NCBI RefSeq assembly: GCF_001668725.1
Contig: NZ_LZKL01000032.1
Location: forward strand, 1 to 33,056
Length of the DNA stretch: 33,056 nt
Direction: 5' to 3'
Source of the DNA: Mycobacterium sp. E787
Lineage (GTDB): Bacteria; Actinomycetota; Actinomycetes; Mycobacteriales; Mycobacteriaceae
In this document: positions 26,927 through 33,056 of the stretch, piece by piece
Position numbering within the stretch: position 1 is the stretch's first letter
Layout: the number at the start of each line of letters is the position of its first letter
Program-made: the position numbers and the translations under genes
The notes under the pieces: model-generated
What the model was told of the DNA's origin: nothing
The model's input: only the letters and a program-made list of their open reading frames with translations
Database searches by the model: none

Positions 26927-28186
26927 ATGACAGAGCTGGTTACCGGGAAAACGCTGCCGAACGTGGTTGTCACCGGCATCGCCATGACGACCGCGTTGGC
27001 AACTGACGCGGAAACCACCTGGAAGTTGCTGCTGGACCGCCAAAGCGGCATCCGAACCCTCGACGACTCCTTCGTCGAGCACTACGACCTGCCGGTGCGC
27101 ATCGGCGGACACCTGCTGGAGGAGTTCGACGAGGGGCTGACGCGCGCCGAACGGCACCGGATGGGCTACCTGCAGCGGATGTCCACCATCCTCAGCCGCC
27201 GGGTGTGGGAGAACGCCGGCTCGCCCGAGGTCGACCCGAACCGGTTGATGGTGTCCATCGGCACGGGTCTGGGCTCGGCCGAGCAGATCGTCTTCAGCTA
27301 CGACGACCTGCGCGCCCGCGGGATGAAGGCGGTGTCGCCGCTCGCGGTGCAGAAGTACATGCCCAACGGCGCCGCCGCGGCCGTCGGGCTGGAGCGGCAC
27401 GCCCGCGCCGGGGTCCTCACCCCGGTGTCCGCGTGCGCGTCGGGTTCCGAGGGCATCGCCCAGGCCTGGCGCAGCATCGTGTTCGGCGAGGCCGACGTCG
27501 CGGTCTGCGGCGGCGTCGAGGTCAAGATCGAGGCGGTCGCGATCGCCGCGTTCGCCCAGATGCGGATCGTGATGTCCACCAAGAACGACGACCCGGTGGG
27601 CGCGTGCCGCCCGTTCGACCGGGACCGGACCGGCTTCGTGTTCGGCGAGGCCGGCGCGGTGATGATGATCGAGACCGAGGAGCACGCCAAGGCCCGCGGC
27701 GCCAACATCCTGGCCCGGCTGATGGGGGCCAGCATCACCTCCGACGGCTACCACATGGTGGCCCCCGACCCCAACGGCGAGCGCGCCGGGCACGCCATGA
27801 GCCGGGCGATCCAGCTGGCGGGCCTGACCCCGGGCGACATCGCCCACGTCAACGCCCACGCGACCGGCACCTCGGTGGGCGACGTGGCCGAGGGCAGGGC
27901 CATCAACAACGCGCTGGGTCCGCACGGCGGCAACGCGGCGGTGTACGCGCCCAAGGCCGCGCTGGGCCACTCGGTGGGCGCGGTCGGCGCGGTGGAATCG
28001 ATCCTGACCGTGCTCGCGCTGCGGGACCAGGTGGTTCCGCCGACCCTCAACCTGGAAAACCTCGACCCGGAGATCGACCTGGACGTGGTCGCGGGCGAGC
28101 CGCGGCACGGCAGCTACGAGTACGCGATCAACAACTCGTTCGGATTCGGCGGCCACAACGTGGCCATGGTGTTCGGCAAGTATTAG
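26927..28186 (+). CDS. Beta-ketoacyl-ACP synthase, KasB/KasA family
   Basis: A 419-residue condensing enzyme of the KAS I/II type, extending acyl chains bound to AcpM in the FAS-II mycolic acid pathway. The N-terminus and most blocks closely follow M. tuberculosis KasB. The catalytic residues are Cys170 (SACASG), His311 (NAHATGT) and His348 (LGHSVGAVG), with Lys343 nearby and the C-terminal [10 protein letters not shown] loop. The canonical kasA-kasB genes lie with acpM and accD6 elsewhere in M. tuberculosis; no such partner is here, and the M. tuberculosis Rv0309-Rv0310c interval has no such gene. It is therefore probably an additional paralogue. An inverted repeat follows its stop. Confidence 0.93.
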   Translation: MTELVTGKTLPNVVVTGIAMTTALATDAETTWKLLLDRQSGIRTLDDSFVEHYDLPVRIGGHLLEEFDEGLTRAERHRMGYLQRMSTILSRRVWENAGSPEVDPNRLMVSIGTGLGSAEQIVFSYDDLRARGMKAVSPLAVQKYMPNGAAAAVGLERHARAGVLTPVSACASGSEGIAQAWRSIVFGEADVAVCGGVEVKIEAVAIAAFAQMRIVMSTKNDDPVGACRPFDRDRTGFVFGEAGAVMMIETEEHAKARGANILARLMGASITSDGYHMVAPDPNGERAGHAMSRAIQLAGLTPGDIAHVNAHATGTSVGDVAEGRAINNALGPHGGNAAVYAPKAALGHSVGAVGAVESILTVLALRDQVVPPTLNLENLDPEIDLDVVAGEPRHGSYEYAINNSFGFGGHNVAMVFGKY

Positions 28187-28197
28187 GCCGGGCCGGG

Positions 28198-28263
28198 TTC
28201 GCCGAACGTGAAGACGCGGCGACTTTTTCGGGATTTTTTCGCACTGACTTCACGCTCGGCGAA
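28198..28263. terminator. Inverted repeat between convergent genes, possible bidirectional terminator
   Basis: Arms 28198-28213 (TTCGCCGAACGTGAAG) and 28248-28263 (CTTCACGCTCGGCGAA) pair at 15 of 16 positions. The 34-base loop contains two T-runs. It sits between the convergent synthase and SnoaL-like genes. It could be a terminator or a dispersed mycobacterial intergenic repeat. Confidence 0.6.
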
Positions 28264-28274
28264 GGGTGGCCGGG

Positions 28275-28748
28275 TTATGCCAAGGCGCGGCCGGGCTTGA
28301 CCTTGAAGTCCAGGCCCGCCAACGACATTGTCGCGTCGTAGGTCCGGTCGTAGCCGGTTCCGCTGATCTTCCAGCCGGCGTCGGTGCGCCGGTAGGAGTC
28401 GCGGTAGAAGGCCGCGCCGATCAGCATGAAGTCGAAGTCCGCCACGATCACCCGGTCTTGCAGATACCAGCTGCCCGAGGCGGTGTCGCCCGAGACATCG
28501 ATTTCCGGGTGCGTCACCCGGTGCTCGGTGATGACGTTGGGCCCGAGCGACGAGCGCATGTACTCCACCAGGTCGGCGCGGTTGGTGAAGTGCAGCTCGT
28601 TGCCGATCGACGGGCCGTAGTCCGCCTTGATGTCCTCGGCCAGCGTGTCGGCGAAGTCGTCCCAGTGCTTGGTGTCGAGAGCGCGCAGGTAGCGGTACTT
28701 CAGCCGTTTGATCGCTTCGACGTCGGCTGCCGCATCGTGAGGGGTCAT
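28275..28748 (-). CDS. SnoaL-like domain protein, Rv0310c-like
   Basis: A 157-residue protein of the NTF2/SnoaL fold, a small cone-shaped barrel used by isomerases, dehydratases and hydrolases. I start it at ATG 28748 (MTPHDAAADVE), which gives the usual length. A much longer open frame running upstream to 29321 only passes antisense-like through the TetR gene. Typical parts are the N-terminal helix IKRLKYRYLRALDTKHWDDF and the strand EHRVTHPEIDVSGDTA. The His/Asp pocket residues resemble the BaiE/scytalone dehydratase-like group. The substrate is unknown. It corresponds to Rv0310c. Confidence 0.88.
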   Translation of the reverse strand: MTPHDAAADVEAIKRLKYRYLRALDTKHWDDFADTLAEDIKADYGPSIGNELHFTNRADLVEYMRSSLGPNVITEHRVTHPEIDVSGDTASGSWYLQDRVIVADFDFMLIGAAFYRDSYRRTDAGWKISGTGYDRTYDATMSLAGLDFKVKPGRALA

Positions 28749-28749
28749 C

Positions 28750-28770
28750 CCGTCATTGCAGCACACACGT
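28750..28770 (+). repeat. Short direct repeat, copy 1
   Basis: CCGTCATTGCAGCACAC plus flanking bases matches 28880-28900 at 20 of 21 positions. This copy lies just upstream of the SnoaL-like start. The two copies are 130 bases apart. Confidence 0.7.
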
Positions 28771-28879
28771 TGAGGGCGCCCGCGGTCAGTAGGAGAGCGT
28801 GGGCTTTCGCCGAGATATAAACGGTTGCGAACCGGATCGGCGTTTCGTGTGCGTAGGTTATATGTCGCGACGTCCTGGG

Positions 28880-28900
28880 CCGTCATTGCAGCACACGCGT
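28880..28900 (+). repeat. Short direct repeat, copy 2
   Basis: Second copy of the 21-base repeat. It spans the last codons and the stop of the TetR gene. Confidence 0.7.
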
Positions 28901-29485
28901 GACCATGTCGATCAGGGCGCGTCGTTCGAGGCTCCAGTCGACCGCGGTCCCGGTGACCATCTGCGCCAGCACCACACCCCGCAGGGCGGCCCAAATCACC
29001 TCGGCGACACCGGCATTGGCCGGATCGTCGGTGATCAGCCGGCCGAGCTGGCCGATCGCGGAGTTCATTTCGAGCAGGTGGCGCCGCGACGACGCGCCCG
29101 GGCCGCCGCGGGTGGCACGCAGGATCTCGAAGGCCGCCATCGACGTCGGGCTGCTGTAGCAGCTCCACGCGGTGTCGACGACGACCTCGATGCGCTCGCG
29201 CAGCGGAAGCTCGCTGACGTCGGCCGACGACAGGCTGTCGACCAGCCTGGCCACGCCGTCGTCGACGACCGCCATCAGCATGCCGTTGCGGTCGCCGAAG
29301 TGGTACTGGATGACTCCCCACGTCACGCCCGCCCGTTCGGCCACGTGCTTGGCCGTGGCGGCGGCGAACCCTTCCTCCACGATGCAGCGCACCGTCTCGT
29401 CGATGATCTTGCTGCGCGTGTCATCGCCGCGCTTGCGCGGCGCGCTGGTATGCCGGGTGGGGGCAATGGACCTGGATGAGGGCAT
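28883..29485 (-). CDS. TetR-family transcriptional regulator
   Basis: A 200-residue TetR-type repressor. The N-terminal helix-turn-helix domain spans about 20-68 (TRSKIIDETVRCIVEEGFAA, then AKHVAERAGVTWGVIQYHFG). The C-terminal helical ligand domain follows, with no recognisable ligand signature. It is divergent from the Rv0311-like gene, with only 38 bases between starts, and a short palindrome lies in that gap. It probably controls the divergent gene, itself, or the SnoaL-like gene downstream. Confidence 0.9.
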   Translation of the reverse strand: MPSSRSIAPTRHTSAPRKRGDDTRSKIIDETVRCIVEEGFAAATAKHVAERAGVTWGVIQYHFGDRNGMLMAVVDDGVARLVDSLSSADVSELPLRERIEVVVDTAWSCYSSPTSMAAFEILRATRGGPGASSRRHLLEMNSAIGQLGRLITDDPANAGVAEVIWAALRGVVLAQMVTGTAVDWSLERRALIDMVTRVLQ

Positions 29486-29487
29486 TG

Positions 29488-29523
29488 TTGACTTTATAAC
29501 ATAAACCCGACTATTTTTGGGCG
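29488..29523 (+). promoter_or_regulatory. Promoter with internal palindrome, probably leaderless
   Basis: TTGACT (29488-29493) and TATTTT (29512-29517) are spaced by 18 bases. Transcription would begin 6-7 bases later, at or beside the GTG of the Rv0311-like gene, giving a leaderless mRNA. The palindrome TTTATAACATAAA (29493-29505) lies in the spacer and is a good candidate TetR operator. Confidence 0.55.
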
Positions 29524-30750
29524 GTGAGCCGATCCCGTTACGCGCGGTTGTCCCGTCAGGAGCTCTCCGTCCTGGTCCCCGAACTGTTGTTGATCGGCCA
29601 CATGATCGACCGCTCCGGCATGGCGTGGTGCATCACGGAATTCGGTCGCGAGGAGATGGTGCAGATCGCCATCGAGGAGTGGGCCGGCGCAAGCCCCGTC
29701 TACACCAAGCGCATGCAGCGGGCGCTGAACTACGAGGGCGTCGACGTGCCGACCATCTTCAAGGGTCTGCAGCTCGACATCGGCGCGCCGCCCCAATTCA
29801 TGGATTTCCGCTACACCGTCCACGACCGCTGGCACGGCGAATTCCAGCTCGACCACTGCGGGGCGCTGCTCGACGTGGAGCCGATGGGCGACGAGTACGT
29901 CTTCGGCATGTGCCACACCATCGAGGACCCGACCTTCGACGCCACCGCGGTCGCGACCAACCCCCGCGCGCAGATGCGCCCGATCCACCGGCCGCCGCGG
30001 GTGCCCGCGGACCGGCAGCCGCATTGCGCCTGGACCGTCACCATCGACGAGTCGCACCCCGAGGCGCAGGGCATCCCGGCGCTCGACATCGTTCGCCGAA
30101 CCCGCGCCGCCACTTGGGAATTGGACCCCATCGATTCTTCCGACGAGGGGCATGCCGACTACTCGGGACCGTTGCTGTCCGACCTCGACTTCGGCGCCTT
30201 CTCGCACTCGGCGCTGGTCCGCATGGCCGACGAGGTCTGCCTGCAGATGCACCTGTTGTACCTGTCGTTCGCCATCGCCGTGCGGGCGAGGGCCGCCGAC
30301 GACGCCCAGGCCGTCTCGGTGGGCACCCGCGGCCTGACCGGGGTGGCGGGGCTGGCGGCGGAGCGGATCCACCGCGCGCTCGGCCTCCCGGGCGGGATCG
30401 ACGGAGCGCGACAGGTGTTCGAGTTGCACCCGCTGCTCAACCCGGCGGGCTACGTCGTCGCCGAAACCGCGGACAACCGGCTGAGCGTGCACCGGTCGCC
30501 GGCGCACGACGACGGCGCCTGGATCTCGCTGTGCTCCCCGGCATCCGTGCAGCCGCTGCAGGCGATCGCCACCGCCGTCGATCCGCGCCTTGCGGTTCGG
30601 GTCGACGGCACGGACACCGACTGGACCGCGGAGCTATTCGAAACCGACGCCGCCGCAGCCGAACTGCCGGAGGTGTCGGTGGCCAAATTCAGTGGCGGGT
30701 CGTCGTTCGAATTCCAGCCGAGGCGGTCGCTGCCGCTGACCGTGGTGTAG
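29524..30750 (+). CDS. Conserved mycobacterial protein, Rv0311-like
   Basis: A 408-residue protein of unknown function, matching Rv0311 in length and place. There is no signal peptide or clear membrane helix. The N-terminal third contains many possible metal or redox residues (WCITEFGREE, HDRWHGEFQLDHCGALLDVE, GMCHTIEDPTFD), including Cys-His pairs. The first 200 residues recall small domains that bind hydrophobic ligands, but I cannot name a family with confidence. The start is GTG 29524, which coincides with the predicted transcription start. The divergent TetR gene is the likely regulator. Confidence 0.85.
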   Translation: MSRSRYARLSRQELSVLVPELLLIGHMIDRSGMAWCITEFGREEMVQIAIEEWAGASPVYTKRMQRALNYEGVDVPTIFKGLQLDIGAPPQFMDFRYTVHDRWHGEFQLDHCGALLDVEPMGDEYVFGMCHTIEDPTFDATAVATNPRAQMRPIHRPPRVPADRQPHCAWTVTIDESHPEAQGIPALDIVRRTRAATWELDPIDSSDEGHADYSGPLLSDLDFGAFSHSALVRMADEVCLQMHLLYLSFAIAVRARAADDAQAVSVGTRGLTGVAGLAAERIHRALGLPGGIDGARQVFELHPLLNPAGYVVAETADNRLSVHRSPAHDDGAWISLCSPASVQPLQAIATAVDPRLAVRVDGTDTDWTAELFETDAAAAELPEVSVAKFSGGSSFEFQPRRSLPLTVV

Positions 30751-30924
30751 CGCGGCGCCACTTTCGCCCGATCTGGCCGGTTTGTCAATAGGTTTCCGGT
30801 CCCGATTCGATGACGCTCTCACATCGAGCGGATACCAATGGCATTGCAAGCCATCGGCTTTCCGCGTGTCGGCGGCTATGGTTAACGCTGGCCACCGACC
30901 CCTGTAGACGAAGGTATTCGCTCT
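30751..30924. other. Intergenic region before the Rv0312-like gene
   Basis: It contains a small dyad ATGGC-N7-GCCAT and a TATGGT sequence that could serve as a -10 element. Nothing stronger is visible. Confidence 0.3.
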
Positions 30925-31783
30925 ATGTACGACCCAGTTGGGTTGTCGATCGGGACCACGAACCTGGTCGCTGCGTGTAACGGAACTCCGCCGGTTTCAC
31001 GCCGCGCCGTGCTGACCCTGTATCCGCACTGCGCGCCGAAAATCGGTCTGCCGTCTGAGAATCCGCCGCTGAGCGAACCAGGCGTGCTGATGCGCGGCTT
31101 CATCGAGCGTATCGGCGACTCGGTCGCGCTGGTGTCGCCCGACGGCTCGGCGCACGACCCCGACCTCCTCACGGTGGAAGCCCTGGACGCCATGGTGCGG
31201 GCCGCCGGGGCCGACGCGGCGGCCTCGGAGATCTCGATTGCCGTTCCCGCGTACTGGAAACCCGCGAACGTGCAGGCGCTGCGCGACGCCTTGCGAACAC
31301 ATCTGGGCTTCGTGCGAAGCGGCATGGCGCCCCGCCTGGTCTCCGATGCCATCGCGGCGCTGACGGCGGCGAACGCGGAGCTGTGCCTGGCGGCGACCGG
31401 AGTGGTCGGGCTGCTCGATTTCGGCGGCGGCGGCACCGGGCTGGGCACCAGGGAGCTGACCGGCGGCGCGGGCAGGGGCGCGACGGTGGGCGCCGGCGGT
31501 GCCTGGCGGTTTTCGATGCCCGTCAGGGTGTAGGCCACGCCGCCGATCGCGGTCATCGCGACCACGGCGCACATTCCGATGACCAGCTGGGACAGCCGAG
31601 GCGCCGTCGACCACCCCGACGACGACGGTGCCGATGACGACGCAGTGGATTCACGTTCCGCTGCTACCGGTGCCGATACCGGTCCCGGTCCCGGCGAGCC
31701 AGGCTCCGCAGGCGCCCCAGGCTCCGCCGTATCCGCAGTATCCGGGGAACTCGCAGAACCCCTTTCTGAGCCCGGGGTACTGA
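30925..31783 (+). pseudogene. Rv0312-like actin/DnaK-fold protein, rearranged
   Basis: The first part (30925 to about 31430) encodes a good N-terminal ATPase lobe with the phosphate loop LSIGTTNLVAA and the second loop VVGLLDFGGGG, about 168 residues. The sequence then switches: about 31423-31610 is coding on the opposite strand, giving RLSQLVIGMCAVVAMTA, a membrane helix, and a Pro-rich linker. From about 31612 to TGA 31783 the plus strand again encodes a Pro/Thr-rich tail ending in NPFLSPGY. These three pieces are N-terminus, inverted membrane anchor and C-terminus of one protein. About 330 residues of the middle are missing compared with Rv0312 (620). The plus frame from the start stops at 31533. 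It is either a real broken gene or a chimera. Confidence 0.8.
31423..31610 (-). other. Inverted block inside the Rv0312-like gene
   Basis: On the minus strand this block reads a membrane helix (VIGMCAVVAMTAIGGVAYTL) followed by a Pro-rich linker, in the order expected for the membrane anchor of the same protein. The left junction lies in a GGC repeat shared by both strands' sequences, and the right junction at the palindrome GTCGAC (31606-31611). Boundaries are approximate. Confidence 0.8.
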
Positions 31784-31964
31784 ATCGGCGAACCCGTCAA
31801 TAAACCGCTGTGACCTGGATCATTCGGGGTCGATCAAGGGTCGATTGGCACAAGCGCGTCCGGCCTGACGGGGGTAGCGTGGTATCACCCGGTTCGGGCG
31901 GGGTCTGTTTTTGGTTGCCCTCGTGAGGGCTCCGAAAGTTTCTAGAGGACCTTGGAGGCGCAAA
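31784..31964. other. Intergenic region before the DUF7159-like gene
   Basis: No gene or strong hairpin is seen. GGTCGATCAAGGGTCGATTGG contains a short direct repeat. A GGAGG ribosome site is at the end. Confidence 0.4.
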
Positions 31965-33056
31965 GTGGACATCGTGCTCGGAGTGTCGATGGCTCCGACC
32001 GCCGTCCGTCTGGTGCTCATTGAGGGCCAGGATGCCGACGGTGTCACCGTTGAAGAGGACGAATTCGAGGTCGCGCCGGCTCAGGATGCGGCGAACGCCG
32101 GCGCGCCCGCGCGGGTGATCGACGCGATCGTCGGCACCCGGGAAGGCGCGGTCGAGGGTGGCTATCAGCTGACCTCGACGGGCGTGACGTGGACCGATCC
32201 CGCGCTGGCGCGCGAGCTGCGCGAGGCGGTCGCCGCCCACGACGTCGGCAGCGTGATGCTGGTGTCCCCGTTGCTGGCCGCGGCCGCGTTGGCGCAGACG
32301 GTCGGTCAGTCGATCGGCTATGAACACGTCGCGATGCTGTTCGTCGAGCCCGACAGCGCGACGCTGGCCGTGGTCGACGTCGCCGACGGTTCGATCGTCG
32401 ACCTGCACCGGCGGCAACTGGTGGGGGACACCGCGGTCGAACTGTCCGGCATGGTCGCCGGGCTCGACGCGCCCGGGTCGGAGGCCGACGGCTTGTTCGT
32501 CGTGGGGGGTGGGACGGGCCGCGGGAGCGATGTGGCGGCGATCAAGGCCGCGCTCGAGGCGGCGACCGCGCTGGACGTGAGCGTGCCCGAGGAACCCGAG
32601 ATGGCGCTGGCCCGTGGCGCGGCGCTGGCGTCGGCGAACGCGCCGCTGTTCGCGGCCTCGACGGCCGCCCTGGCCTACTCGCTGGACCCGGGCACCGGCG
32701 AGGTGAGTCCGCGGGCGCTCAGCCCGACCTACCTCGACGTCACCGGCAACGCCGACCTGGGTGCGCTGGCCTACAGCGCCGTGGACGACGTAGCCGACGA
32801 CCTCGGTGCGCCCCGGCGGCGCAGCTTCCCGATGCTGGTCGGCAGCGCCCTGGTCGCCATCGCGGCCGTGGCGGCGGGGGCGGTGGTGGTTTCGCTGACG
32901 TCGGACACCCATCCGGCCATCCCGCACGCCGTCGCGCCGGTGAACCGGGAGCCCGCGCCACAGGCGCAGGTGCCCGCCCCGAGCCCGCCGCCACGGCCGC
33001 GATGGCGACCAGGGCGCTGCCGACCAGCATCGGGAAGCTGCGCCGCCGGGGGACAT
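31965..33056 (+). CDS. DUF7159-like membrane protein, truncated at the window edge
   Basis: The frame starts at GTG 31965 after CTTGGAGG and stays open to the last base (364 codons). The N-terminal domain (about 1-280; DIVLGVSMAPTAVRLVLIEG, then VMLVSPLLAAAALAQ and LFVVGGGTGRGSD) has an actin-like look and resembles the mycobacterial DUF7159 family, a match made from memory. A membrane helix (LVGSALVAIAAVAAGAVVVSL, about 288-308) follows, then an external Pro-rich tail. From about residue 340 (32984 onward) the sequence is the mirror image of the gene's own membrane-helix region, so the last 24 residues are not genuine. It pairs with the similarly built Rv0312-like protein upstream. Confidence 0.75.
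   Translation, partial: MDIVLGVSMAPTAVRLVLIEGQDADGVTVEEDEFEVAPAQDAANAGAPARVIDAIVGTREGAVEGGYQLTSTGVTWTDPALARELREAVAAHDVGSVMLVSPLLAAAALAQTVGQSIGYEHVAMLFVEPDSATLAVVDVADGSIVDLHRRQLVGDTAVELSGMVAGLDAPGSEADGLFVVGGGTGRGSDVAAIKAALEAATALDVSVPEEPEMALARGAALASANAPLFAASTAALAYSLDPGTGEVSPRALSPTYLDVTGNADLGALAYSAVDDVADDLGAPRRRSFPMLVGSALVAIAAVAAGAVVVSLTSDTHPAIPHAVAPVNREPAPQAQVPAPSPPPRPRWRPGRCRPASGSCAAGGH
32811..32878 (+). repeat. Right-edge inverted repeat, left arm
   Basis: These 68 bases are the exact reverse complement of 32984-33051. The spacer is 105 bases. The arm covers the membrane-helix codons of the DUF7159-like gene. Confidence 0.95.
32984..33051 (-). repeat. Right-edge inverted repeat, right arm
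   Basis: Exact reverse complement of 32811-32878. The last five bases of the window (GACAT) do not continue the match. Confidence 0.95.

Noticed and set aside
26528..28156. Long antisense frame opposite the ketoacyl synthase (542 codons)
   Set aside because: The translation has no family features, while the plus strand holds a complete enzyme with its active site.
30882..31574. Minus-strand frame beginning MCAVVAMTAIGG
   Set aside because: Only its first 50 or so residues are real coding sequence, belonging to the inverted anchor of the Rv0312-like protein. The rest is antisense of the same gene.
31797..33056. Antisense frame of 419 codons at the right edge
   Set aside because: The plus-strand frame from GTG 31965 has a ribosome site, a coherent domain and a membrane helix; the antisense translation does not.

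Overview
The window comes from a high-GC actinobacterium and is almost certainly a slow-growing, non-tuberculous Mycobacterium. It carries a complete ESX-3 type VII secretion locus, a PE/PPE pair, an EsxG/EsxH pair, and a downstream gene order matching the M. tuberculosis stretch from Rv0293c to Rv0312. No tRNA, rRNA, CRISPR array, insertion sequence or phage gene was seen. Coding density is high and most junctions inside operons are ATGA or GTGA overlaps.

Layout. (1) Positions 1-2828, minus strand: an ABC metal importer operon (lipoprotein, ATPase, permease), followed by a zur/fur-type regulator at 2988-3401. (2) Positions 3402-5509: a long regulatory gap, then an extra PPE gene closely related to PPE4. 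(3) Positions 5510-20385, plus strand: the full ESX-3 operon eccA3-eccB3-eccC3-PE5-PPE4-esxG-esxH-espG3-eccD3-mycP3-eccE3. (4) Positions 20404-28748: an alpha/beta hydrolase, a trans-aconitate methyltransferase, a sulfatase, a BluB-like nitroreductase, a small membrane protein, a conserved hypothetical, a PAP2 phosphatase, an L,D-transpeptidase-like protein, a KasB-type ketoacyl synthase and a SnoaL-like protein. (5) Positions 28883-30750: a TetR regulator divergent from an Rv0311-like gene. (6) Positions 30925-33056: a scrambled Rv0312-like actin/DnaK-fold gene and a DUF7159-like gene running off the end.

Functionally, regions 1-3 read as one metal-starvation island. Three Fur/Zur-type palindromes sit in front of the importer, between zur and the extra PPE gene, and in front of eccA3. 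A separate IdeR-like iron box lies just before eccA3. Low zinc would therefore be expected to switch on the importer, the extra PPE protein and ESX-3 together, and low iron would also raise ESX-3.

The sequence also holds three fold-back or inversion junctions. A perfect 77-bp inverted repeat lies at the left edge, a perfect 68-bp inverted repeat lies at the right edge, and an inverted block of about 185 bp with a large deletion interrupts the Rv0312-like gene. Together these suggest amplification or assembly chimeras at both ends and inside the window. They should be resolved before any gene at these places is interpreted.
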